This document shows positions 11,365 through 20,815 of a stretch of DNA of 64,000 nt, piece after piece; positions within the stretch are counted from its first letter, which is position 1; every line of letters starts with the position of its first letter. Location: NCBI RefSeq assembly GCF_003255815.1, contig NC_037668.1, forward strand, positions 87,217,783 to 87,281,782, read 5' to 3'. The notes under the pieces are model-generated. The model searched no databases and was not told where the DNA came from. It worked only from the letters and a program-made list of their open reading frames with translations. A program made the translations under genes and the position numbers. The DNA comes from Theropithecus gelada. Its lineage: Eukaryota > Chordata > Mammalia > Primates > Cercopithecidae.

Positions 11365-11578
11365 TCTGTGTGTGCGAGGCCTGGTACTTGGTCTTTACAC
11401 ATGTTCTTTTAGGTTAACCTTGTGACAACTCTGTGAAGTTTTCTCAAATTTATATCTGAGAAAGCACTCAGAAAGGTTGAGTCACTTGCTTGCCCTCATC
11501 ACACTACTAGTAAGTGGAGGAGTGAGGATTTGAACCTAAGACCTCTTACAATAAAATTATACTCTTTCCACTCAGTAT
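11365..11578 (-). repeat. MIR SINE (antisense)
   Basis: 'aggttaaccttgtgacaact', 'agcactcagaaaggttgagt', 'cacactactagtaagtgga', 'gaggatttgaacctaagac'. Two antisense MIRs lie within 700 bp. Confidence 0.75.
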
Positions 11579-11849
11579 ATGGGACATGTATCCCTGGGGG
11601 CACATGTGAGAACTATAATTGGTCCATAAGATGATTGATGATGATATAGGGACAGGATGTTAAAGAACATTGATGCCCATAGTAAAAAAGTGATTCCCTT
11701 TCGCTTGTTCTACCAACCATCTGGTTACATGAAAGAGGAAGTCTCAGTTAGGTGCCAGTATGCCTTTTACAGTTCTAACAGAGAACAGGGCTCAGACTCT
11801 GAGGTTCGGGCAGGTAATTGAATCTAGAAGAGCATGATGACATTCTTTG

Positions 11850-12960
11850 TTTTTATTGTATTTTAATATCTTCTCATTTAAAAATATTATAATGTGTTCC
11901 TATATACAAAATAAATGTAATGTCTATATAAGGTAAAAAGAATAATATAATGAGTACCCATGCACCTATCACCTATTGAAGCATTAGATGAATTTTAGTT
12001 ACTATGGGAACCTTCTGTGTCACTCTCCCCATCCCAGCTTCTTTCTTTCTGTCCTACCAACATCTTACATAATCATTTTGTAACTATCAAAATCAGGCAG
12101 TTAACATTCACACAATACTATTACTCAATCTACAGACTTTATGCTAGTTTTGCCAATTGTCATACTAATGTTTCATTTCCTGGACCAGAATCTAGGATCA
12201 CACAATGCATTTACGTGTCATATCTCCTTTGTCTTTGGAATAGGTCCTCACTCTTTTAGTCTTTCATGACCATGACATTTTTGGAGTCTGGTCAGACATT
12301 TTGTAGAATGTCCCTCACTTTGGGTTGGTCTGATGTTTCCACAGTATTAAATTCAAATTATGTGTTTTTGGCAGGGAAGCTACAGAAATGATGTTGTGCC
12401 CTTCACAGCACATCACAGCAGGAGGCACATGTTGCCGATTTATCATGTCACAGGTGATGTGAACTTTGGTCAATTTGTTAAGTTTGTGTCTTCCAGTTTA
12501 TCCACTTTAAAGTTACTATTTTTCCATTTGTAATTAATGATTACCTTGTGGGGAGATACTTCGAGATTATGTATAATATCATGCTTCTTATACCTTTGTC
12601 CACTAATTTTAACAACTATTGTAAATTCTTGCCTGAAACAATTATTCCTGTGGTTTTTCCATATGGTGTTTTTATATGATTATAATTCTTTCTATATTTA
12701 TTAACTGGAATGCTTTGTAGGTGGCTTCTCCTTGCCACACACTTATTTATTCATTCAATTGTTTGTTTGTATCAGTATGTACTTACAAATTCTTATTCTA
12801 TTGTCTGGATTATAATCCATTACTGTCATTATTTTGTTTTGCAAATAGTCCTTTTAACCAATGGGAACCCCTTCAAATTAGCTTTTCTGTCTTTCTGACA
12901 TGTCTCCACCTTTTTTAAGGCACATTTTTTGCTTTCTGGTGCCAGAAGATATCACTTTGT
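11850..12960 (-). mobile_element. Ancient L1 (L1ME/L1M-type) fragment
   Basis: Landmarks of an old L1 3' region in antisense: 'gagtacccatgcacctatca', 'catgaccatgacatttttgg', 'tagaatgtccctcactttgg', 'caggaggcacatgttgcc', 'gtggggagatacttcgag', 'cctgaaacaattattcctg'. T-rich on this strand, as expected for antisense L1. No coding frame survives; subfamily not assigned. Confidence 0.7.
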
Positions 12961-13716
12961 GCTTTACTTGCTCCAATCCTGAGAGAAGCCTCCTCTTGCT
13001 GTCCTGCATCCATTCCTCTCAGTCACTCCTTCATGCACTGTAATATGATTTCCACTCTCCCCAGTGCACTGATGCTTCTGTCACTTAGGTCATTGCTAAA
13101 GCAGTGGACATTTTAATTCTTCTATTACTGCATATCAGACATCTCTTGTGCCCCATATCAGATCTTCTCAGGAGGATAGTAAAGGGAAATTGTACCATCT
13201 CTTGTTCCAGCTGCTGTGACCAAGTTGGCGTAGACTCTGAAAAACTTCCTACAGTATAAGCTCACCTCATGCTGCATGCTTTTCCATGGGGCACCCCACA
13301 AGGTTCCATGGGGTTTCCTTGTGGATGCTACTTCTGGATCTCACTCTCTGCCCACACATATACAACCTGGATAGAGAATTAATGCCTCCTTTCTCTCTAT
13401 CATGGATGGTTCTGAGATACAGTTCATGTGACTTGGGGTATGGAGAGGTTGAGGGTGGTCCTATGCGATAGAGAACGAGTCACTTCTAGTGGGGCCACCT
13501 TGATACCACAACTTCATCTTGCCTCCCCCTCCTTTTTATTTGTTTTATTCCCTTTGTCTATCAGTCCTCTCCTTCTCCCTAAGATTGCACTACCTGATGC
13601 AGTAGTAGTACATAAACCCTCTTGCTTGGGTCTGCTGTCTCGGGGACCCAGGCAAAGATGTGCAGTGTTTACCACTCCTTCTCTATAATCTCTTAACTTT
13701 CACACTATCACATTTT
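12961..13716. other. Unassigned sequence
   Basis: The first 100 bp may still be old L1. The rest is not recognised; open frames of 61 and 86 codons overlap in different phases and have no domain. Confidence 0.45.
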
Positions 13717-13992
13717 CATTCATTCATTCCAATTCATTCATTCATTCGTTTACACCTTATTTATTGAGACTTTCCCTGTGTGAGACATTGTGTACAGGTA
13801 GACAAAAACCTTGATCTTATAGAGGTTATTATATTTGGGGGAGCAGAAATAACTAAATAAAACCAATTCAGCTGAATTATAAGTGCTTTTAACAAAATGC
13901 AACAGGGAGAGGGCAGAGAGTGGGCCACGTGGGGCCTGGCATTGGGATGGTTACCAGGTACACTCTGAGGAGGTGACATTTGAACTGATAAG
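13717..13992 (-). repeat. L2 LINE fragment (antisense)
   Basis: A 'cattcattcatt' lead, then 'cttatttattgagactttcc', 'gtgtgagacattgtgtacag', 'tcttatagaggttattatat', and 'ctctgaggaggtgacatttg'. Confidence 0.8.
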
Positions 13993-14084
13993 GGGTCAGC
14001 AAGAAGAAATAAACTGAGACAATACTGATCTATTCACAGGAAAGAGGAAGTGCAAGAGCCCTCATTTTCTGTTCGCACTAGAAC

Positions 14085-14468
14085 TGCATTCCTATGATTC
14101 TTCAGATTGTGCCACCTTTCTTCCAACCTCCATGCATTTGCACAGATTGTTTCTTTGACCTGGAATACCCTCTCTGACTTATCAAGCTGGCAGATTTCTA
14201 TCCTTAGCTCAGATCTCATGTAAAGCAGCTCTCCTCCCCCAGGGACATTTTAAGTGCTTTTTCTATTGTTGGTGTGCTGTGCTTTGAGCACAGTATTCAC
14301 TTATAATAGTCATGTCAGTGTACATCTTAGAATTGTTCACCTATATCTCTCCTCCTTGGACTGGGAGCACTCTGAGGGCAGGATTGTGTTTGTTTACTTT
14401 GTATTCTCAGCAAAGTGCTTATAGGGATTTGAATCTATTTATTGATGAGTTGGATGGATGAATGGATG
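14085..14468 (+). repeat. L2 LINE 3' fragment
   Basis: 'ccatgcatttgcacagattg', 'tttgacctggaataccctct', 'cttagctcagatctcatgta', 'gggagcactctgagggcagg', 'attgatgagttggatggatg' give the sense L2 3' order. Together with 13717-13992 this is a tail-out L2 pair. Confidence 0.85.
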
Positions 14469-14769
14469 AGCACATGGGAGAAAGAAGAAAAATGCTACAT
14501 GAATTAAAATAAATAAATGAAAGAGCCAGTGAATAAGTGACAGTGACCTGACCTTAAGACTTTGTCCCATTTGTGGGTGAGACAGGAGTATAACCATTCA
14601 CAGAGTACTGTGATGAATGCTTAGAGATTCTCAGTGCATAAATAACAGTGGCAGTCAGCAAGTTCTGCTCATAAATGCATATTGTTTCAGCTACTTCATG
14701 CTTATTTATTTAGTTTTTAAGAAATTCATTTAGGTACCGAACATAAAAAAACCCAGACTTGCAGCTTTC
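14469..14769. other. Unassigned 300-bp spacer
   Basis: No landmark of L2 or MIR could be placed with confidence. Confidence 0.4.
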
Positions 14770-14778
14770 CAGATTTGG

Positions 14779-14908
14779 GGCCAGACACATGTCTGTAATC
14801 TCAGCACTTTGAGGGGCCGAGGTGTGTGGATTGCTTGAGGCTAGGAGTTTGAGAGCAGTCTGGGCAACATGGTGAAACCCCGTCTCTACTAAAAATATAA
14901 AAATTAGC
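14779..14908 (+). repeat. Alu left part (split by L1)
   Basis: Left Alu monomer up to the A-rich linker ending 'aaaaattagc'. The remainder resumes at 15315. The 5' flank 'cagatttgg' (14770-14778) recurs exactly after the right part (15481-15489), so the whole Alu has an intact target-site duplication. Confidence 0.93.
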
Positions 14909-15304
14909 ATTAAGAAAATGTGGCACATATACACCATGGAATACTATGCAGCCATAAAAAAGGATGAGTTTGTGTCCTTTGTAGGGACATGGATGCAGCT
15001 GGAAACCATCATTCTTAGCAAACTATCACAAGAACAGAAAACCAAACACCGCATGTTCTCACTCATAGGTGGGAACTGAACAATGAGATCACTTGGACTC
15101 AGGAAGGGGAACATCACACACTGGGGCCTATCGTGGGGAGGGGGGAGGGGGGAGGGATTGCATTGGGAGTTATACCTGATGTAAATGACGAGTTGATGGG
15201 TGCAGCACACCAACATGGCACAAGTATACATATGTAACAAACCTGCACGTTATGCACATGTACCCTACAACTTAAAGTATAATAATAATAAATAAATTAA
15301 AAAA
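14909..15304 (+). mobile_element. 5'-truncated L1 (L1PA/L1P-type) inserted in an Alu
   Basis: About 396 bp from late ORF2 ('cacatatacaccatggaata', 'gcagccataaaaaaggatga') through the 3' UTR with its G-rich tract ('ggggaggggggaggggggag') to poly-A. Target-site duplication 'aaaaattagc' lies at 14899-14908 and 15305-15314. This is typical target-primed retrotransposition with severe 5' truncation. Low divergence makes it the youngest L1 piece besides 61855. Confidence 0.95.
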
Positions 15305-15314
15305 AAAAATTAGC

Positions 15315-15480
15315 TGGGTGTGGTGGCACATGCCTGTAGTCCCATCTCTTTGGGCGGCTGAGGCATGAGAATTGCTTGAACCTGGAATGTGGAAGTTGTA
15401 GCAAGCTGAGATTGCACCACTGTGCTCCAGCCTAGGCAACAGAGTGAGACTTCACTTCATCTCAAAACAAACCCAAAAAA
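15315..15480 (+). repeat. Alu right part (split by L1)
   Basis: Resumes at 'tgggtgtggtggcacatgc' and runs to 'gcctaggcaacagagtgaga' and an A-rich tail. Older Alu (J or early S). Confidence 0.93.
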
Positions 15481-15489
15481 CAGATTTGG

Positions 15490-16504
15490 CAGTGCTGAAC
15501 CCGTCTCCTGCATGGAGCTGGGTAGAAAAATCTACTGGAAAGTAGAAAATTATTAGAATAACTGTATTAAAATATGTTGAATTCTTCTTGTCATGACTGT
15601 TTTGACATTTGTTTGTACTAGTTAAGGGAAAATGAAACTTCAAGTTGACAGCCTTTACCTTCCTTGTGCCGTAATTAATTTGCTCTATTCTGTTTGTGCA
15701 GGAAATCCAGCTTTTGAAGGCCCAGAAAGAGGACTGGGGGTGCAGGTGGAAAGGAAAGGTTGATTCGTGGTGACCTGGCATACTGTATTCCATCTTTAAG
15801 TCCTCACCACAAATAGTGCTTTATCCAGGTTCTTGTTACCTGGAAATGTGTGTTCATTCGGGGTATCTAGATCAGGCAGGACTTCGAGGAAGGGGATGGA
15901 TAGTGCCCTTAATCTTCATCTTCACATAAGGATAGCTGCTCTTTATCTTCTCCTTCTGGAAGCTGCATTAAGGTGGGAGAGGACCCTCTGGAGTTCATCC
16001 AGAACCCTCTGGGACACCTGTGTCCCTTCTGTTTGTCAGTGTATTGGCCATGGATCCTGCATGAAACAGGTGGCGCATTTAAATGGGGTAATCCGAGAAG
16101 AGTGGACAAGTGCAGGGAAACCACATGGGTAGTGCAAGATGCTTGGCTATCTAAAGTGGGGCTGGTACTCTCTCTGGGCCTAAGGAACAAGGGGAGGGGC
16201 TATGAGCAGGCCCTGGAGAGATTGTTTTGTGGAGGTGCTTACCTTTGTGACCTTTGGTGGAGAGCTGCAGCCATCCCACACTTTTCTCCTAGTCCACTGA
16301 TACCCCTCTGTGTCCTTCATTAGCTGAACCTGGCTGAAGGCCAGAGGCAGGAGGGCCCTCTGGTGTGCTCCACACCCATCAGCATCCTGGCTCAGAAGGC
16401 AGGGTGGAGAAGGTTAGAGATTGAATTTGAAGAGCACATGGAAGATGTCTGGGACATCTGGACATTCTTTCTGTGTGGTTGGTTCTTGTGGTCAGATATT
16501 TGTG
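15490..16504. other. Unique sequence, nothing recognised
   Basis: A kilobase without transposon landmarks, moderately GC-rich in 15.9-16.4 kb, where 93-116 codon frames overlap on both strands. None shows a domain or bounded splice sites. Confidence 0.5.
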
Positions 16505-16740
16505 GAGGAGTGAGGTGGTGGTGGTAGTGGCTGTGCTTTGGAGTCAGTGAGTCTGGGACAGGATCACATCTGCCCCACTCACTAACTGAGTAACCCCCAG
16601 CTCTAAGGTCAGCAGGCACCTATTTCTTTGCCGTCTGGTGGGGACAAGGGCAATGCCTATCTCAAAAAGCTTTGGGAAGATCAAAAATGAAAATACGTAA
16701 GTGCTTTTTGCAGATTTGGAAAAGGCTGAAAGAAGCTTTA
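16505..16740 (+). repeat. Diverged MIR SINE
   Basis: 'ggctgtgctttggagtcagt', 'cactcactaactgagtaacc', then 'atctcaaaaagctttgggaa' and 'gtaagtgctttttgc' follow a sense MIR but with many changes. Confidence 0.5.
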
Positions 16741-17084
16741 TTAAAATGTGAGCAATATACCTCAATAAAGTTGTTTGCCTATATAAAACGGATATAAGTG
16801 TGTTGTGATTTCACAACAAATGTTGATTTTTTTTCTTCATTTTATTTTTATGTATTCCAGATTTTCTGTCATCAGAAAAACAGACATCCATAAGTGCTGT
16901 TTAGAAATATGTTAGTACTGCCTTCAAATTATTACTGTTGGCTAATATTGTCTTCTCTGGGTTAGTTTGGTATGTGAATTCACAGCTGCAGCATAGCTGA
17001 CTTGACTGTGGACAGACTAGAGTGAACATGTATGTCATTTCTTACGATGTGCCCATGGGTTCAGGTCTAGTGTCCCATCGCCAG

Positions 17085-17300
17085 GAAGCCTTTGGTCCTT
17101 CAGATGCTTCTCCTCTGAGCTCCTGCAGCTCCTGGGCTGCCCCTAGCAGTTATCACACTGTTTTGCAGTCACCTCCTCCACTAGACTGTGGTCTCCTCTA
17201 GGTCCAGGACTGCATTTTATTCATCTCCAGGTCACCAGCTTTGTTTTGTCTCTAGCATTGTCTTGTAAATGCTGCCTTTATTCATGTTGCCCAGCTCTTA
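17085..17300 (+). repeat. L2 LINE 3' fragment
   Basis: 'cacctcctccactagactgt', 'ggtctcctctaggtccagga' and 'ttattcatctccaggtca' match the L2 3' segment. Confidence 0.6.
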
Positions 17301-17899
17301 CTACATGGCTACAGGGAGTTCTCAAGCTCACACACCGTAGGTTCTATAACAGAGAGCAACTGACTGTGCTTTCCCCTTTCTCCTTTCAAAGCCCTGGGAA
17401 AGAATTCTGATTAGTTTCATTTGGGTCAGGTCTACCTACATCCCTTACTGAACCAACTATACCCATGGGGAGGTATATTACAGTGATCTCAGCTTTGATC
17501 AAGTGCTCATTCCCAAGGGAATCTGTTGTGTGGCCAGTAGGGTAGGGTCTGTACAACCATGACAGGTCTTATTTAAATCAATTAGCTACAGTGGAGAAGA
17601 GAATGAATCAGGAATGCTTTCAGCTGCAGTGACAATGCAAAAAAGCTTTTATTTAAATCAGTTGCAGTGTGCAAGGGAGCAAAAATTGGTTCTTGGGGGA
17701 TGAAAAAATCTTAACTATTGCAATCATTTGTGGCCTTCTAAAGCCCATCCTTATGTAACAGCATAAATAGATACACAATCTGTCTGTGGTATTGAAATTT
17801 CACAGTGGCAGGGAAAAGGAAAAGACTGTCTGGAAAGGGTCTTTAGTGGGGGCGATAGTGAAAAAAAGTTTGAGAGTGATTTATAATGACAATAATCAT
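17301..17899. other. Unique sequence
   Basis: A repeated 'ttatttaaatcaatta'/'ttatttaaatcagttg' pair lies at about 17569 and 17649; otherwise nothing is recognised. Confidence 0.45.
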
Positions 17900-18075
17900 A
17901 CCTAACTTATTTAACAGTTATGCACCAGGAACTGTTATGAATGCCTTACATATACTATATTAAATTATTTCACCATATATCCATTTTACAGTGGCTAAAA
18001 CACAAATAGTCTTGATTTCCCACTCTCACACCCCTAAATTACAAGTGCAAAGATGATTTGCCCATGTCACATTCA
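17900..18075 (-). repeat. MIR SINE (antisense)
   Basis: 'aacagttatgcaccaggaac', 'atgccttacatatactatat', 'ttatttcaccatatatcc', 'attttacagtggctaaaa', 'gatttgcccatgtcacat'. Confidence 0.65.
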
Positions 18076-18387
18076 GCATATCTTTAATTCGCTGGACTTT
18101 TCCCTCATGCTAGCTGCGTCATGGTTGTAGGATAATTTCTGCATCTCTAGACATTACATTTTCCTTTGATGCTGGAAGAATTGGTGAGAAGAGCATGTTG
18201 GGATTTTTTGTTTTGTTTTTTAAATGAGACAAGCAAAACGTTTCCCAGGAACCTTCTCTTCCTACTAGGTCTTATTGGCTGGAATTAAGTCCCATGGCCA
18301 CTCTTAGCAACAAGAAGCAGGGAAAGTAGAAAATGAGATGATCATAGTTGGCTTAAACCTGCCTATTCTAATATGATAGTTACTAAC

Positions 18388-19245
18388 TATATGGCTATTT
18401 AAAGTTTTTTAGAGAGATATAATTCATATACCCTAAAATTCACTATTTTATGTATACAGTATAGTATTTCTAGTATATTCACAGGATTATGCAACCATAC
18501 CCCAGTATCCGATTCTAAAACATTTTCTTCACCCTCGAAAGAAATCTCATATCCATTGCAGTAGCTGCTCATACCCCTCTACACCTAGCCATTGGCAACC
18601 ACTAGCTTACTTTCTTTCTCTATGGATTTTCCTGGACATTTTTTTGGCTTCTTTCACTTGGCAAAATTTTTTCAGGGTTCATCTGTGTTGTAGTATGTAC
18701 CAGTAATTTTTTATCAGTTCCTGTTTTAACTGATAATACTCTGTTGCATGGATGTATCCTATTTTGTTTATCCATTCATCTGTTGATGGACATTTAGGTT
18801 GTTTCCCTTTTTAGTTACTGTGACTAATGGCGCTGTGAACACTGATTGATGTACCAGTTTTTATACCAACATAGTTTTGATTTTTCTTTGAATTCTCTTG
18901 AGCCTATTAGAAGGAGTGGAGTTGTGTTTTATGGTAACGCTGTGTTTAACCCTTTGAGGAAATGTCAAACTGTTTTCCAAAGTGGCTGCGCGTTTTGTAC
19001 ATCCTGGTAGGAACGCGTAAGGATTCCAGTTTCTCCACATCCTTGCCAGCGCTTGTTATTTTTGTTTGTTTGTTTTTGTTATGGCCATCTTAGTAGGGGT
19101 GAAGTGGTATCTCATTGTGGTTTTGGTTTGCTTTTATATAACGACTACTAATGTTGAGAATATTTAATGTGTCCGTTTTCCATTTGTGTATATTCTTTGC
19201 AGAAATATCTGTTCAGATCATTTGCCCATTGTAAAATTGTATTGT
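18388..19245 (-). mobile_element. Old L1 (L1M-type) 3' end, antisense
   Basis: 3' UTR-side landmarks 'gagatataattcatatacc' and 'tatgcaaccataccccagta' come first, then ORF2 C-terminal DNA in antisense: 'ccattcatctgttgatggac', 'ggtatctcattgtggttttg', 'atcatttgcccattgtaaaa'. About 860 bp; the ORF2 frame is destroyed. A hAT element abuts its end. Confidence 0.85.
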
Positions 19246-19251
19246 CTTTTA

Positions 19252-19437
19252 TTATGGAATTATAATAGGTACTTAAGTTTAAATTAATTAACATTAAGTA
19301 AAATAGAAGTTCCTCAGTCATACTGGCCACATTTCAAGTGCTCAGTTGGCTGTGTGTGGATAGTGGCTACGTTATTGGACAGTTTCAGATAAAGATAATT
19401 TCCATGATTGCAGAAACTTCTGTTGGACAGCACTGGT
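19252..19437. mobile_element. hAT-Charlie MITE (MER1/MER3 group)
   Basis: Shows 'ccacatttcaagtgctcagt', 'gatagtggctacgttattgg' and terminal 'cttctgttggacagcactgg', the characteristic end of this MITE group. The AT-rich centre precedes them. Confidence 0.75.
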
Positions 19438-19658
19438 GAACCACCATGATTGATCACTTATAACTGGGCATATGACTTCTCTAAATAAAATTGAGGTTTT
19501 GTTAAGCTAAGGAAGGATCTATATTCCAGAAAGACTAAGGTGTCCTGGTCCCAGGAAAGGAGGATATGCAGACTCAGTGTATATCTCCTAAAGATGCATC
19601 AGACTTTACCAAGGGAAGATCTGGGGCAGGCGGTGAGTGGGAGGGCAAAATTGGAGAT
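19438..19658. other. Short unique spacer
   Basis: Nothing recognised between the two DNA transposons. Confidence 0.4.
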
Positions 19659-19747
19659 CAGGGTTTGGCAGGTGTTTTTTGTAAAGGGTCAGATAGTAAA
19701 TATTTTGGCTTTGCTAACTATATGATATCTGTTTCAACTATTGAACT
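19659..19747 (-). mobile_element. MER33-like hAT element, first part
   Basis: 'tgtaaagggtcagatagtaa' and 'atattttggctttgctaact' match a hAT MITE I remember as MER33. It is interrupted at 'gaact' by a solitary LTR and continues at 20303. Confidence 0.7.
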
Positions 19748-20302
19748 GTAACCAAAAAGTGTCTGAGACAGATCTCAATCGATTTAGAGAGGTTTATTTT
19801 GTCAAGGTTGTGGAAGCACCCGAGAAAATAAACACAAGTTACATTAGGATCCATGACTGGTGTTTTGTCCAAAGACGGTTGTGACGACTTCAGGATTTAA
19901 AAGGGAAAGAGTGAGCAGGAAGGGAAGGAGGAAAGAAAAAAAAAAGAAAAAAAGTGTGAGGGGCATAGGCGAGGAGGCAAGTGGTTACATTCTTGTGAGG
20001 CTTTGATTAGTGCTCACTGAATCCACAGTTTACATGTGAAAAGAGGAGTGGGAAAGTCCACTTTCCCCCACTCCTCTTTTACTGAGCAATTATGCTCAGT
20101 AAATCTACATTTTACATAAGATAAGGGAAGCATGTGAAGTTACAGCAACCCATTTGAGAACAAAAGGATGGCAAAAAAGCAGAAAAAATAGCTTTTTTTT
20201 TGTTTTGTTATGTTTTTTTTTTGGCATGACTCAGTTCCCAAGCTTAACTTTTCTCTTTAACACAGTGAGTTTGGGGTCCAAAGATTTTATTTTCCTTTCA
20301 CA
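19748..20302 (-). mobile_element. Solitary ERV LTR (antisense)
   Basis: About 555 bp. In antisense it starts 'tgtgaaaggaaaataaa' and ends near 'tgagacagatctcaatcg' on the + strand side. Flanking 5-mers 'gaact' (19743-19747) and 'caact' (20303-20307) fit a 5-bp duplication with one change. No internal viral genes remain. Family not named with confidence. It contains the inverted repeats at 20039-20100. Confidence 0.75.
20039..20100. repeat. Two adjacent hairpins inside the LTR
   Basis: Arms 'aaaagaggagtgggaaagt' (20039-20057) and its reverse complement with two extra C (20060-20080) form hairpin one. 'actgagc'...'gctcagt' (20081-20100) forms hairpin two. Confidence 0.9.
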
Positions 20303-20437
20303 CAACTTTGTCCTTGTAGTGGAAAATGAGCCCAAGACTGGCCATAAATGAATGGACATGGCTGTGTTCTAATGGAACTTTATTTACAAAAAGTGGCCGC
20401 AGGCACATTTGGGCTACAGGCCAGAGTTTCTTAGGGA
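20303..20437 (-). mobile_element. MER33-like hAT element, second part
   Basis: 'catggctgtgttctaatgga', 'actttatttacaaaaagtgg' and 'atttgggctacaggcca' continue the element exactly where 19747 stops. Confidence 0.75.
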
Positions 20438-20439
20438 CA

Positions 20440-20815
20440 ATACATAGAAAAGTATGGAAGCCGAAAGGGGCCTGGCATACTGAAATACAGGGAATGGTAA
20501 GATGTTTGGTATGGCTGAAATTGGCTGTAGGGGCTATGGCTGTAGAGAAGCCTAGGAAGAGAAACTGGAACCAGATTATAAAGGGTCTGCGATGCATATC
20601 AAAGTTGTTTTGTTCTGGTTGGTGGTGGTTGTGGTGCTAGTGGCAGTGGTGGTTTTTCAGAATCCTCTAAGTGGCAAGAAGCCATCAAATATTTTTACGT
20701 AGGACGTTATATGATTATGGCTTTTTAGACAACCCTCTGGCGGCATTGTGAAAAGAATATTGGAGGAAATGAGGCCAGAGGTAAAAAAGACCAGTTAAGC
20801 TATTGAGGAGCCTGA
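20440..20815 (-). repeat. L2 LINE fragment (antisense)
   Basis: 'agattataaagggtctgcga', then after a G/T-rich insert 'agaagccatcaaatattttt' and 'ccagttaagctattgagg' follow the antisense L2 order. Confidence 0.65.
20617..20652 (+). repeat. GGT-rich low-complexity tract
   Basis: At least eight GG dinucleotides in 36 nt ('ggttggtggtggttgtggtg' and continuation). A possible two-tier G-quadruplex, set inside the L2. Confidence 0.8.
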
